A model generated the notes under the pieces. It made no database searches. It saw only the letters and a list, made by a program, of their open reading frames with translations, and was not told where the DNA came from. 64,000 bases of DNA from Arthrobacter globiformis. GTDB taxonomy: Bacteria > Actinomycetota > Actinomycetes > Actinomycetales > Micrococcaceae. A program made the translations under genes and the position numbers. The stretch lies in NCBI RefSeq assembly GCF_030815865.1, contig NZ_JAUSXI010000001.1, positions 4,650,001 through 4,714,000 on the forward strand, read 5' to 3'. Of the stretch, positions 20,288 to 30,558 are shown piece by piece. Every line of letters begins with the position of its first letter. Within the stretch, counting starts at the first letter, position 1.

Positions 20288-21196
20288 ATGAGCAACAAGA
20301 TCGTCCTCGGCCACAACCAGTACGGTAAGGCCGAAGTCCGCGTCGTCAAGATCACCCGCGACACCGACCGCCATGAGATCGAGGATCTGAACGTCACCTC
20401 GCAGCTCCGCGGTGACTTCGAAGCCGCCCACCTCGAGGGCGACAACGCCCACGTGGTGGCCACCGACACCCAGAAGAACACCATCTACGCCTTCGCCCGC
20501 GAAGGGGTCGGCTCCCCCGAGGCGTTCCTGCTGCGCCTCGGCGAGCACTTCACCTCCAGCTTCGACTGGGTCACCGGCGGCCGCTGGGAAGCCGAGTCCT
20601 ACGCCTGGGAACGCATCCAGGCGCACGGCAGCGCGCACGACCACTCCTTCGTCCGCAAGGGCCAGGAAGTCCGCACCGCCGTCCTTGTCCGGGACGGGGC
20701 TGCCACCCACCTGATCTCGGGACTCAAGGACCTGACCGTCCTGAAGTCCACGCAGTCCGGCTTCGTCGGGTACCCGAAGGACAAGTACACCACCCTGCCG
20801 GAGACCACTGACCGCATCCTGGCCACCGACGTCTCGGCCCGTTGGCGCTTCAAGGCCGGCACCGATTTCAGCTCGCTGGACTTCAACAAGAGCTACGAGG
20901 ACGTCAAGAGCCTCCTGCTTGAGGGCTTCACCGAGAAGTACTCCCACGCCCTGCAGCAGACCCTGTTCGACATGGGCGCCAAGGTCCTGGAAGCCCACAG
21001 CGAGATCGAGGAAATCAAGTTCTCGATGCCCAACAAGCACCACTTCCTCGTGGACCTCTCGCCGTTCGGCCTGGACAACCCCAACGAGGTCTTCTTCGCA
21101 GCCGACCGCCCGTACGGACTCATCGAGGCCACCGTCCTGCGTGACGACGCCGAAGCAGCCGACGCCGCCTGGTCAGGCATCGCCGGCTTCTGCTAA
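20288..21196 (+). CDS. pucL: Urate oxidase (uricase)
   Basis: The 302-residue protein is a complete bacterial uricase that oxidises urate to 5-hydroxyisourate. It has NQYGKAEVR with the catalytic lysine, DLNVTSQLRGDFEAAH, HVVATDTQKNT with the catalytic threonine, TTDRILATDVSARW and NKHHFLVDL. It closely follows the well-known Arthrobacter globiformis enzyme through to the C-terminal GFC, and lacks a peroxisomal signal as expected for bacteria. The usual partners, hydroxyisourate hydrolase and OHCU decarboxylase, are not adjacent or elsewhere in the window. ATG 20288 is preceded by GGGAA. The urate/xanthine permease follows 204 bases downstream. Confidence 0.97.
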   Translation: MSNKIVLGHNQYGKAEVRVVKITRDTDRHEIEDLNVTSQLRGDFEAAHLEGDNAHVVATDTQKNTIYAFAREGVGSPEAFLLRLGEHFTSSFDWVTGGRWEAESYAWERIQAHGSAHDHSFVRKGQEVRTAVLVRDGAATHLISGLKDLTVLKSTQSGFVGYPKDKYTTLPETTDRILATDVSARWRFKAGTDFSSLDFNKSYEDVKSLLLEGFTEKYSHALQQTLFDMGAKVLEAHSEIEEIKFSMPNKHHFLVDLSPFGLDNPNEVFFAADRPYGLIEATVLRDDAEAADAAWSGIAGFC

Positions 21197-21339
21197 ACCC
21201 GCAGCCAGCGGGCCCGCGGACACCACGCTCCGCGGGCCGGCCGGCCAGCACCAGCATTACCCAAGGGTCCCGAGTTTTTGTACAGATATCGCGATTAGAC
21301 ACCCCCACCAACGGCCCCGGCCCACACCACAAGACCCAA

Positions 21340-21406
21340 ATTGTTAGCCAGACATTGTTAGCCAGACGAAGGCGTCTGCCATGAACCAAGAAAGTCTGCC
21401 ATGAAC
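21340..21406 (+). repeat. Two short duplications in the permease leader, with a 7-codon upstream frame
   Basis: ATTGTTAGCCAGAC is repeated back to back (21340-21353 and 21354-21367). GTCTGCCATGAAC then occurs at 21374-21386 and 21394-21406. Each later copy contains an ATG: the first opens a 7-codon frame at 21381 whose TGA (21402-21404) overlaps the permease start ATG at 21401. Confidence 0.8.
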
Positions 21407-22882
21407 ATCATCAAGAAAAGCCGCCCAACAGCAACCCGCCCGGAAGATCAGCGCCTCTCCATCGGCAGCACTTTCGCCTACGGATTCCAGCACGTCCTCA
21501 CCATGTACGGCGGCATCATTGCCCCGCCCCTCATCATCGGCGCCGCGGCCGGCATGTCGTCCCAGGACATCGGCCTGCTGATCGCAGCCTGCCTCTTTGT
21601 CGGCGGCCTGGCCACCATCCTCCAGACGGTCGGCATCCGGTTCTTCGGGTCCCAGCTGCCGCTCGTCCAGGGCGTCTCCTTCGCCGGCGTCTCCACGATG
21701 GTGGCGATTGTCCACGGCGGCGGCGGAATCCAGGCGGTCTTCGGTTCGGTGATCGCAGCGTCGCTAATCGGGCTGCTCATCACTCCCCTGTTCTCCAAGA
21801 TCATCAAGTTCTTCCCGCCGGTCGTCACAGGTACGGTCATCACCACCATCGGCCTCACGCTGATGCCGGTGGCCGCCAACTGGGCCATGGGCGGCAACAA
21901 GGCCGCCCCCAACTACGGCAGCATGGCCAACATCGGCCTGGCCGCCGCCACCATGGCGATCGTCCTGCTGCTGAGCAAGGTGGGCAACGCCGCCATCTCC
22001 CGGCTGTCCATCCTGCTCGCCATGGTTCTCGGGACCCTGATCGCCCTAGCTTTCGGCATGGCTGACTTCTCCAAGGTGGGCACGGGCGAGATCGTCGCGT
22101 TCCCCACCCCGTTCGCCTTCGGGCCGCCAACGTTCGAGATTGCCGCCATCATCTCCATGCTGATCGTCATCCTGGTGACGCTCACCGAGACCTCCGCGGA
22201 CATCATCGCCGTGGGCGAGATCGTGGGCACCAAGGTCGATTCCAAGCGGATCGGCGACGGGCTGCGGGCCGACATGCTCTCCAGCGCCATCTCCCCGCTG
22301 TTCAACTCCTTCACCCAGAGCGCCTTTGCGCAGAACGTGGGCCTGGTAGCCATCACCGGCGTCAAGAGCCGGTTCGTCGTCAGCGCCGGCGGCCTCATCC
22401 TGGTCATTCTCGGCCTGCTTCCGGTCCTTGGCCGGGTGGTCGCGGCGGTGCCGACGCCCGTCCTGGGCGGGGCCGGCGTCGTACTCTTTGGAACTGTTGC
22501 CGCCAGCGGCATCCGGACGCTCTCCAAGGTGGAGTACCGCAACAACATGAACCTGATCATCGTGGCAGCGTCCATCGGCTTCGGCATGATCCCGATCGCG
22601 GCACCCGCGTTCTACGACCAGTTCCCGTCCTGGTTCAGCACCATCTTCCACTCCGGCATCAGCTCCGCAGCGATCATGGCCATCCTGCTGAACCTGCTCT
22701 TCAACCACTTCAAGGCAGGCAACTCGGACAACCAGTCCGTCTTCGTCGCTGGCACCGGGCGGGTCGTCAAGGAGGAGGACCTGCACTGCCTGTCCGACGG
22801 CGACCGTTTCGAAGGCGGGAAACTGATCGACTGCGACGGCAAGGAAGTCCCCATCCAGACGTCATCCAGCTCCGAGCACTAG
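21401..22882 (+). CDS. NCS2 (NAT) family urate/xanthine permease
   Basis: The 493-residue membrane protein of the nucleobase-ascorbate transporter family has the NAT signature QNVGLVAITGVKSR in its second half. The TLTETSADIIAVGEI motif and an N-terminal FAYGFQHVLTMYGG helix are also present, all characteristic of urate and xanthine transporters such as PucJ/PucK. It would import urate or xanthine with protons to feed uricase and xanthine dehydrogenase. The hydrophilic C-terminus continues for about 45 residues beyond the last helix. The start ATG 21401 is preceded by AAGAAAG and by the overlapping short upstream frame. A 25-bp palindrome follows the stop. Confidence 0.92.
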   Translation: MNIIKKSRPTATRPEDQRLSIGSTFAYGFQHVLTMYGGIIAPPLIIGAAAGMSSQDIGLLIAACLFVGGLATILQTVGIRFFGSQLPLVQGVSFAGVSTMVAIVHGGGGIQAVFGSVIAASLIGLLITPLFSKIIKFFPPVVTGTVITTIGLTLMPVAANWAMGGNKAAPNYGSMANIGLAAATMAIVLLLSKVGNAAISRLSILLAMVLGTLIALAFGMADFSKVGTGEIVAFPTPFAFGPPTFEIAAIISMLIVILVTLTETSADIIAVGEIVGTKVDSKRIGDGLRADMLSSAISPLFNSFTQSAFAQNVGLVAITGVKSRFVVSAGGLILVILGLLPVLGRVVAAVPTPVLGGAGVVLFGTVAASGIRTLSKVEYRNNMNLIIVAASIGFGMIPIAAPAFYDQFPSWFSTIFHSGISSAAIMAILLNLLFNHFKAGNSDNQSVFVAGTGRVVKEEDLHCLSDGDRFEGGKLIDCDGKEVPIQTSSSSEH

Positions 22883-22892
22883 AAATCGTTTA

Positions 22893-22951
22893 AGCGCGAA
22901 CGGACAGTTGAGGCCCCCAGGACCGTGGGGCCTCAACTGTCCGTTCGCGCT
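22893..22951. terminator. Perfect 25-bp palindrome between convergent permease and iclR genes
   Basis: Arms at 22893-22917 and 22927-22951 are exact complements with a 9-base loop. The outer part AGCGCGAACGGACA is shared with the element at 47026-47091. Its position between two converging stops fits a bidirectional terminator without a U-tract. Confidence 0.8.
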
Positions 22952-22974
22952 GCACAGAAGGACGACGGAGGGGA

Positions 22975-23730
22975 TCAGTTTTGGTTGAGCTCGTCCGAGA
23001 TGGCCTGGGCTGCTTCGCGGAGGAGCGGCACGGCGCGGTCGGCGAAGGACTGGTCCACGCGGGAGACCGGCCCGGAGACGGAGATGGCGGTGGGCGTGGG
23101 CGCGTTGGGCACGGCCATAGCGAAGCAGCGCACACCGAGCTCCTGCTCCTCCTCGTCGATCGAGTAGCCGCGTTCCCGGATACGGTTCAGGTCCGCGATC
23201 AGGGAATCGAAGTCGCCGATGCTCTTAGCAGTGGGCGTAGGCATGCCGGTGCGGGTCACGATACCGCGCACCACCTCGTCGTCCAGCTGCGCCAGGATCG
23301 CCTTGCCGACGCCGGTGTCGTGCGTATGCGCGCGGCGGCCCACCTCCGTGAACATGCGCATCGAGTGCAGCGACGGCACCTGGGCCACGTAGATCACCAT
23401 GTCCGAGTCCAGCACGGCCATGTTGGACGTCTCCCCCAACCGGTCCACGAGGGACTTCAGCTGCGGCCGCGCCAGGGCACCGAGCTGCTTGTTGGCGCCT
23501 TCGCCGAGCCGGATCAGCCGCGGGCCGAGGGCGTAGCGGCGGTTGGGCAGCTGGCGGATGTACCCCAGTGCTACGAGCGTACGCAGCAGCCGGTGGATCG
23601 TGGGCAGGGGCAGGTCCGTGGAGGAAGAGAGCTCGCTGAGCGTGACGTCGCCGCCGGCGTCGGTGATGAGTTCCAAAAGTTCAAAGACGCGCTCTACGGA
23701 CTGCACGCCTCCGGTGGCCTTCTCAGCCAT
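22975..23730 (-). CDS. IclR family transcriptional regulator of purine/glyoxylate genes
   Basis: The 251-residue protein has an N-terminal winged helix (GGVQSVERVFELLELI, then SSTDLPLPTIHRLLRTLVALGYI) and a C-terminal IclR effector domain with DTGVGKAILAQL and QELGVRCFAMAVPN. Family members such as AllR repress ureide or glyoxylate genes and are relieved by allantoin or glyoxylate. ATG 23730 follows AGGAGA; an earlier in-frame start would overlap the operator region. It is divergent from the malic enzyme operon, and the shared spacer holds two candidate operators, consistent with autoregulation. The recurring TTTCRYAWTRYGAAA dyad across the pathway is its probable target. Confidence 0.9.
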   Translation of the reverse strand: MAEKATGGVQSVERVFELLELITDAGGDVTLSELSSSTDLPLPTIHRLLRTLVALGYIRQLPNRRYALGPRLIRLGEGANKQLGALARPQLKSLVDRLGETSNMAVLDSDMVIYVAQVPSLHSMRMFTEVGRRAHTHDTGVGKAILAQLDDEVVRGIVTRTGMPTPTAKSIGDFDSLIADLNRIRERGYSIDEEEQELGVRCFAMAVPNAPTPTAISVSGPVSRVDQSFADRAVPLLREAAQAISDELNQN

Positions 23731-23767
23731 GTAACACTCTCCTGTTGCCTCGAATACGACAACTCTT

Positions 23768-23889
23768 ATCCGCATCGTGAAAAAAGTTGCTTAGACAGCC
23801 AAAGATACAGCAAGACGCGGAGCGGCGTCGATGGAAGCATGAAGGGCTTGTATTTCCATAAAGTAGATAATAATATCCATAATACGAAA
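23768..23889. promoter_or_regulatory. Divergent iclR / malic enzyme control region with two operator candidates
   Basis: ATCCGCATCGTGAAA (23768-23782, 12 of 15) lies near iclR and ATCCATAATACGAAA (23875-23889, 13 of 15) lies 54 bases before the malic enzyme start. The second shares ATAATACGAAAACAT exactly with the aceE upstream region. The spacer between is AT-richer than its surroundings and holds no gene. Confidence 0.6.
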
Positions 23890-23942
23890 ACATTCAGGAG
23901 AACAGCCCGCCCCAGCGGTGGGCCTGATCAGGAGGACATTCA

Positions 23943-25409
23943 ATGGCGAACCCGAGCCCCGGAAACTCAATCACCCTGCGCGTGGAGGCACCCTCAAGCT
24001 TCACGGCCACCAGCGAGCTCGCGGCAGCCGTCGGCGCGGCCGGGGCGGCGATCACCGCACTGGACGTGACCGAGTCCCACCACGAGACGCTGGTTGTCGA
24101 CGTCACCTGCAACACCACGGACCAGGACCACGCGGACCGCGTGAAGGATGCGCTCAACGCGCTCGACGGCGTCACCGTGCGCAACGTTTCGGACCGCACC
24201 TTCCTGATGCACCTGGGCGGCAAGCTCGAGGTGGTGCCGAAGGTGGCGCTCCGCAACCGCGACGATCTCTCCCGCGCCTACACCCCTGGAGTCGCCAGGG
24301 TCTGCCTTGCCATCGCGGAAAACCCCGACGCCGCCCGGAACCTGACGGTCAAACGAAACACGATCGCCGTGGTCACCGACGGCTCGGCCGTCCTGGGCCT
24401 CGGCAACATCGGCCCGGCAGCCGCGCTTCCGGTCATGGAGGGCAAGGCCGCGCTCTTCAAGCAGTTCGCCAACGTTGACGCCTGGCCCGTTTGCCTGGAT
24501 ACCCAGGACACCGAGGAGATCATCAAAATCGTCAAGGCCCTCGCCCCCGTCTACGGCGGCGTGAACCTCGAGGACATCGCGGCGCCGCGCTGCTTCGAAA
24601 TCGAAAACCGGCTCCGCGATGAACTGGACATCCCGGTCTTCCACGACGACCAGCACGGCACCGCCATCGTCACGCTGGCCGCCCTGGTCAACGCCCTCCG
24701 GGTCGTGGGCAAGACGCTCGCGGACGTCCGCATCGTGGTCTCCGGCGTCGGCGCCGCCGGCTCGGCGATCATCCAGCTCCTCAAGGCCCAGGGCGCGCAG
24801 CACATCATCGCCGCCGGCCGCTCCGGCGCCATCCACTCGGGTGAGAAGTACGACGACGAGCACCGCACCTGGATCGCGGCCAACACCAACGAAGAGGGTT
24901 TCTCCGGCACGCTGCACGAGGCCCTCAAGGGTGCCGACGTCTTCATCGGCGTGAGCGCCCCGCACGTGATCGGCGAGGAGCAGGTTGCCTCGATGGCGGA
25001 CAAAGCCATCGTTTTCGCCATGGCCAACCCGACGCCGGAAATCGACCCGACAGTGGCATCCAGGCACGCCGCCGTCGTCGCCACCGGCCGCAGCGACTTC
25101 CCGAACCAGATCAACAACGTCCTGGCCTTCCCGGGCTTCTTCCGCGGGCTGCTGGACGCCGGGGCATCAGACATCACACCGGAAATGCTGGTGGCCGCCG
25201 CCGAGGCGATCGCCAACCGGGTTCATGACGACGAGCTCAACGCCAGCTACATCATCCCCAGCGTCTTCGACCCCCATGTGGCCGCTGACGTCGCGGCAGC
25301 AGTCGCCGCCGCGGCCCACGCCGCAGCGGGTACTGGCATCGCGACGGCAACAGCGGAAGACTCAACAGAAGCAGCAGCGCCCGCGGACGCAGCTCTCGCC
25401 AACGCCTGA
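23943..25409 (+). CDS. NAD(P)-dependent malic enzyme with N-terminal ACT-like domain
   Basis: The 488-residue enzyme decarboxylates malate to pyruvate. Residues 10-85 form an ACT-like regulatory domain. The catalytic part then shows [26 protein letters not shown], the metal-binding [11 protein letters not shown] and the Rossmann motif [11 protein letters not shown] near residue 268, and ends with an alanine-rich tail. ATG 23943 is preceded by AGGAGG. It is the first gene of a four-gene operon with malate synthase, a DUF6986 protein and ureidoglycine aminohydrolase. In that setting it moves glyoxylate carbon from malate to pyruvate, the substrate of AceE. Confidence 0.93.
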   Translation: MANPSPGNSITLRVEAPSSFTATSELAAAVGAAGAAITALDVTESHHETLVVDVTCNTTDQDHADRVKDALNALDGVTVRNVSDRTFLMHLGGKLEVVPKVALRNRDDLSRAYTPGVARVCLAIAENPDAARNLTVKRNTIAVVTDGSAVLGLGNIGPAAALPVMEGKAALFKQFANVDAWPVCLDTQDTEEIIKIVKALAPVYGGVNLEDIAAPRCFEIENRLRDELDIPVFHDDQHGTAIVTLAALVNALRVVGKTLADVRIVVSGVGAAGSAIIQLLKAQGAQHIIAAGRSGAIHSGEKYDDEHRTWIAANTNEEGFSGTLHEALKGADVFIGVSAPHVIGEEQVASMADKAIVFAMANPTPEIDPTVASRHAAVVATGRSDFPNQINNVLAFPGFFRGLLDAGASDITPEMLVAAAEAIANRVHDDELNASYIIPSVFDPHVAADVAAAVAAAAHAAAGTGIATATAEDSTEAAAPADAALANA

Positions 25410-25432
25410 ATCAGCCCTGGAAAGGACCCACA

Positions 25433-27031
<1,599 letters not shown>

Positions 27032-27034
27032 GCA

Positions 27035-28309
27035 ATGGCGGTACCCGAAACATCGCTGACCGCAGCCGACCTCGCCCGGATCGACGGGCAGCTGGCGGAC
27101 ACCGACCGGCTGCTGGAGCAGAACTACCCGGGCGACGACGGCTCGCGCCAGCCGGTCCACACCGTGTACGTCCCCGCGGACCGGTTCACGCCGTCGCTCG
27201 CCGCCGACTGGGGAACCCAGGCGCTGGCGACGGCGGCCGCCCACGGCGGGCTGGCCCGGCTGGGTGCGCTCCTGGGCCAGGACGCCGACCTCGCGGAGGC
27301 CGTCGCCTCCCGGGTGGAGACGAAACTGGGCGGCGAGCCGATCGAGGACCTCCGGCTCGACTTCGAGGACGGGTTCGGGGACCGGGGCGACGACGCCGAG
27401 GACGCCGCCGCCGTTGCTGCGGCGTCCGCCGTGGCTGCCGCAGTCTCGGCCGGCTCCGCGCCGCCGTTCATCGGAATCCGGTTCAAGTGCTTCGAGGCCC
27501 CCACTCGCGCCCGCGGGCTGCGCACCCTCGACCTGTTCGTCTCCCGCCTGGCCGCGGCGGGCGAACTGCCCAAGGGCCTTGTCCTGACGTTGCCCAAGGT
27601 CACCACCGTGGCGCAGGTGCAGGCCATGGATTACGCGGTCTCCCGGCTCGAGGAGATCCACTCCCTCCCCGCCGGCCGGCTCCGGTTCGAGGTGCAGGTG
27701 GAGACGCCGCAGCTCATCCTCGGCCCGGAGGGAACGTCCCCGGTGGCACAGCTGCCGCATGCCGTTCCCGGCCGGATCAGCGGCCTGCACTACGGCACTT
27801 ACGACTACTCCGCTTCCCTGCAGATCTCCGCCGAGTACCAGTCGATGGAACACCCGGTGGCCGACTTCGCCAAGGAGGTCATGCAGCTGGCCGTGGCCGG
27901 CACCGGCATCCGGCTGTCCGACGGATCCACCAACATCATTCCCGTGGGCGACAACGTGGAAAACGCCTGGCAGCTGCACGGCCGCCTGGTGCGCCGTTCC
28001 CTGGAGCGCGGCTTCTACCAGGGCTGGGACCTGCACCCGGCCCAGCTGCCCAGCCGCTTCGCGGCAACGTACGCCTTCTACCGCCAGGGCCTGCCGGCCG
28101 CGGCCGGCAGGCTGCGGAACTACGTGGAGCAGACGGAAGGCGGCGTCATGGACGAGCCGGCCACGGCGCGCGCCCTCGCCGCGTTCGTGCTGCGCGGCGT
28201 CCAGTGCGGCGCGGTCGGTGCCGACGAGGTGCTGGCGCTGGCCGGCGTCGGAATCCCCCAACTCACCGGACTGGCCCACCCACGGCTGGCCCAGACCACT
28301 TCAAAGTAA
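27035..28309 (+). CDS. DUF6986 protein, HpcH/HpaI aldolase/citrate-lyase-like fold
   Basis: The 424-residue protein belongs to an uncharacterised family related to CitE/HpcH aldolases. Mg-binding type motifs are visible: LRLDFEDGFGDRG near residue 108 and FEVQVETPQLIL near residue 220, followed by GLHYGTYDYSASL and a long C-terminal helical part. It starts 3 bases after the malate synthase stop and ends 10 bases before ureidoglycine aminohydrolase, so it is tightly bound to ureide and glyoxylate metabolism. A carbon-carbon or carbon-nitrogen lyase acting on a glyoxylate adduct is plausible. No ureidoglycolate lyase is seen in the window, and this protein is a candidate for that step. This is inference only. 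Confidence 0.8.
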   Translation: MAVPETSLTAADLARIDGQLADTDRLLEQNYPGDDGSRQPVHTVYVPADRFTPSLAADWGTQALATAAAHGGLARLGALLGQDADLAEAVASRVETKLGGEPIEDLRLDFEDGFGDRGDDAEDAAAVAAASAVAAAVSAGSAPPFIGIRFKCFEAPTRARGLRTLDLFVSRLAAAGELPKGLVLTLPKVTTVAQVQAMDYAVSRLEEIHSLPAGRLRFEVQVETPQLILGPEGTSPVAQLPHAVPGRISGLHYGTYDYSASLQISAEYQSMEHPVADFAKEVMQLAVAGTGIRLSDGSTNIIPVGDNVENAWQLHGRLVRRSLERGFYQGWDLHPAQLPSRFAATYAFYRQGLPAAAGRLRNYVEQTEGGVMDEPATARALAAFVLRGVQCGAVGADEVLALAGVGIPQLTGLAHPRLAQTTSK

Positions 28310-28319
28310 GGATCCAAAG

Positions 28320-29132
28320 ATGGGCAAGTACTACTCCCCTGAAGGCGGGCTGCCGCCCCAGACGCACCTCACCACCGAGCGCGCGATCGTCAAAGAGGCC
28401 TACACCGTCATCCCCAAGGGCGTGCTGACCGACATTGTCACCAGCAACCTGCCGGGCTTCACGAACACCCGTTCCTGGATCATCGCCCGCCCGATCTCGG
28501 GGTTCGCCACCACGTTCTCGCAGCTGATCGTCGAGATCGGTCCCGGCGGCGGCGCCCCCAAGGCCGAATTCGAGGCCGGCGTCGAAGGCGTCGTCTTCGT
28601 CACCAAGGGACGGGTCAATCTGACGCTCGACGGCGAGCTGCACCAGCTTGAGGAGGGTGGCTACGCCTACCTCGCAGCAGGTTCAACCTGGGGCCTGGAG
28701 AACGTCTCAGATGACACTGTGTCCTTCCACTGGATCCGCAAGGCCTACGAACGGCTCGAGGGTTACGAGGCCAAGTCCTTCGTGACGAGCGATGCTGAGG
28801 TTGATCCGAGCGAAATGCCGGACGTCGACGGCGTCTGGAAGACCACCCGCTTCGCGGACCCCAACGACCTGGCCCACGACATGCACGTGAACATCGTGAC
28901 CTTCCAGCCGGGCGGCGTAATCCCGTTCCCGGAGACCCATGTCATGGAGCACGGCCTTTATGTCCTCCAGGGCAAGGCCATGTACCTGCTCAACAACGAC
29001 TGGGTGGAGGTGGAAGCCGGCGACTTCATGTGGCTGCGCGCCTTCTGCCCGCAGGCCTGCTACGCCGGCGGCCCGGGCGAATTCCGCTACCTGCTCTACA
29101 AGGACGTCAACCGCCAGATCCGCCTGACGTAG
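28320..29132 (+). CDS. allE: (S)-ureidoglycine aminohydrolase, bicupin
   Basis: The 270-residue double-cupin protein matches AllE/UGHY, which releases ammonia from (S)-ureidoglycine to give (S)-ureidoglycolate during allantoin breakdown. The N-terminal cupin has VEIGPGGGAPKAE. The second has the metal-binding set around FPETHVMEHGLYVLQG and ends in YLLYKDVNRQIRLT. The frame stays open far upstream, but ATG 28320, ten bases after the DUF6986 stop and after AAGGATC, gives the family start MGKYYSPEGGLPP. It is the last gene of the malic enzyme operon and the clearest sign that the operon serves ureide-derived glyoxylate. Confidence 0.93.
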   Translation: MGKYYSPEGGLPPQTHLTTERAIVKEAYTVIPKGVLTDIVTSNLPGFTNTRSWIIARPISGFATTFSQLIVEIGPGGGAPKAEFEAGVEGVVFVTKGRVNLTLDGELHQLEEGGYAYLAAGSTWGLENVSDDTVSFHWIRKAYERLEGYEAKSFVTSDAEVDPSEMPDVDGVWKTTRFADPNDLAHDMHVNIVTFQPGGVIPFPETHVMEHGLYVLQGKAMYLLNNDWVEVEAGDFMWLRAFCPQACYAGGPGEFRYLLYKDVNRQIRLT

Positions 29133-29159
29133 TCTTACCCGCCGCGGACCTCCTGCCGC

Positions 29160-29197
29160 CGAAATCGCCGGAAGCCACCGAGCTTCCGGCGATTTCG
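29160..29197. terminator. 15-bp palindrome after the ureide/glyoxylate operon
   Basis: CGAAATCGCCGGAAG (29160-29174) and its exact complement (29183-29197) enclose the loop CCACCGAG. It starts 28 bases after the allE stop. A degenerate third copy of the arm follows at once, and there is no T-run. Confidence 0.75.
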
Positions 29198-29265
29198 CGC
29201 GTTTCCGGCGACTCCGGCTTTCCGCCCCCCTTGCATCACAACTGCACGCACGGAAGCATGAAGGC

Positions 29266-29622
29266 ATGCTGACGATTGGAACGACTGTCCTCGGCGTCAA
29301 CGACGTCGCCCGCGCCACCGCCTTCTGGTGCGACGCCCTCGGCTATATCCCCCGGGAGGACGGCGACGAAACGTGGGTGGTGCTCGTCCCGCAAAAAGGC
29401 GACGGCGCCCGGCTCGCCCTCATGCTCAGCGAGACTCCGGTGCAGTCCCATCCGCGCCTTCACCTGGACCTCTACGCCGATGACCAGGCAGCCGAGGTGG
29501 AACGACTCGTCAAGCTCGGGGCAACACGGGTGGACTGGGACTCTTATCCGGATGACCCGGACTTCATCGTGCTGGAGGACCCCGACGGTAACCGCTTCTG
29601 CGTCGTGGATGCGGCAGCCTGA
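29266..29622 (+). CDS. VOC (glyoxalase/bleomycin resistance) family protein
   Basis: This 118-residue protein is a single vicinal-oxygen-chelate unit with two beta-alpha repeats. It begins GTTVLGVNDVARATAFWCDALGY, has HLDLYADD with a metal-type histidine in the middle, and ends in FIVLEDPDGNRFCVVD. VOC proteins include glyoxalases, dioxygenases and antibiotic-binding proteins, and the substrate cannot be told from sequence. It starts at ATG 29266 and is followed 31 bases later by an SDR gene in the same direction, so the two may be co-transcribed. Confidence 0.8.
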   Translation: MLTIGTTVLGVNDVARATAFWCDALGYIPREDGDETWVVLVPQKGDGARLALMLSETPVQSHPRLHLDLYADDQAAEVERLVKLGATRVDWDSYPDDPDFIVLEDPDGNRFCVVDAAA

Positions 29623-29653
29623 CCCCAAAAAGGGACCCACGGAAGGACGCACC

Positions 29654-30451
29654 ATGGAATTCTCGCCCCGCACCGCCATCGTCACCGGCAGCGACTCCGG
29701 GATCGGCCGCGCCACCGCAGTGGCACTGGCCCAGGCCGGACTGGACATAGGCGTCACCTGGCACTCTGACAGGGACGGCGCCGAGCGGACGGCAGAGGAG
29801 GTCCGGGCCGCGGGCCGGACCGCGCTGGTCCGGCAGCTCGACACCACCGACCTCCTGACGTGCGCCGGTGTCATCGACGGCCTCGCGGAGGACCTGGGCG
29901 GCGTGGACGTGTTCGTCAACAACTCCGGCACGGGCGACGGCACCAAGTTCCTCGAGCTCAACTATGAGACCTGGGCGAAGACCCTGGACACCAACCTCAA
30001 CGGCGCCTTCCTCTGCATCCAGGCGGCAGCCCGCCGGATGGTCGACGCCGGGAGGGGCGGCCGCATCATCGCCGTCACGAGCGTCCATGAGACGCAACCG
30101 CGGGTGGGCTCGTCGGCCTACGACGCGTCCAAGCACGGGCTCGGCGGACTGATCAAAACCATTGCGCTTGAGCTGGCCAGCCACGGCATCACGGCCAACT
30201 CCGTGGCCCCCGGCGAAATCGCGACGCCGATGACGGGCCAGACCGATGAAGACCCCCGCACCAAGGACCGGCCCGGCGTTCCCCTCGGGCGGCCCGGCGA
30301 TGCGTGGGAGGTGGCCGCGGTCATCGCGTTCCTTGCCTCTCCGGCGTCGAGCTATGTCACCGGGGCGTCGTGGGCGGTCGACGGCGGGATGCTCCAGATG
30401 GGCGCGCAGGCCGGCTCACACATCACCGGCCACGAGTGGCGTGAGGGCTGA
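29654..30451 (+). CDS. SDR family oxidoreductase
   Basis: The 265-residue classical short-chain dehydrogenase has TGSDSGIGRATAVA at the nucleotide site, NNSGTGD, the catalytic serine in VTSVHE, YDASKHG with the Tyr-Lys pair, and a C-terminal SSYVTGASWAVDGGML. It resembles the glucose-dehydrogenase and 3-oxoacyl-reductase-like branch, but the substrate is open. ATG 29654 follows GGAAGGACG. It converges on the zinc alcohol dehydrogenase, and a hairpin (30489-30511) separates them. Confidence 0.88.
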   Translation: MEFSPRTAIVTGSDSGIGRATAVALAQAGLDIGVTWHSDRDGAERTAEEVRAAGRTALVRQLDTTDLLTCAGVIDGLAEDLGGVDVFVNNSGTGDGTKFLELNYETWAKTLDTNLNGAFLCIQAAARRMVDAGRGGRIIAVTSVHETQPRVGSSAYDASKHGLGGLIKTIALELASHGITANSVAPGEIATPMTGQTDEDPRTKDRPGVPLGRPGDAWEVAAVIAFLASPASSYVTGASWAVDGGMLQMGAQAGSHITGHEWREG

Positions 30452-30488
30452 GCGGGCGCGCTCGGCTATGAGCTCAAACGGAAAGCGA

Positions 30489-30511
30489 CTGGCGGGTGAG
30501 TCGCCCGCCAG
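30489..30511. terminator. Hairpin between convergent SDR and alcohol dehydrogenase genes
   Basis: CTGGCGGG (30489-30496) pairs with CCCGCCAG (30504-30511) across a 7-base loop. No T-run follows on either strand, so termination efficiency is uncertain. Confidence 0.6.
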
Positions 30512-30558
30512 CCGCCGTCCCGGACCTCGCTGCTAAAGCCCGGTGTCTGTAAATCCCG

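Noticed and set aside
27759..28319. A long N-terminal extension of ureidoglycine aminohydrolase in the same frame
   Set aside because: It overlaps DUF6986 coding sequence in another frame and is not part of the bicupin family. ATG 28320 gives the normal start.
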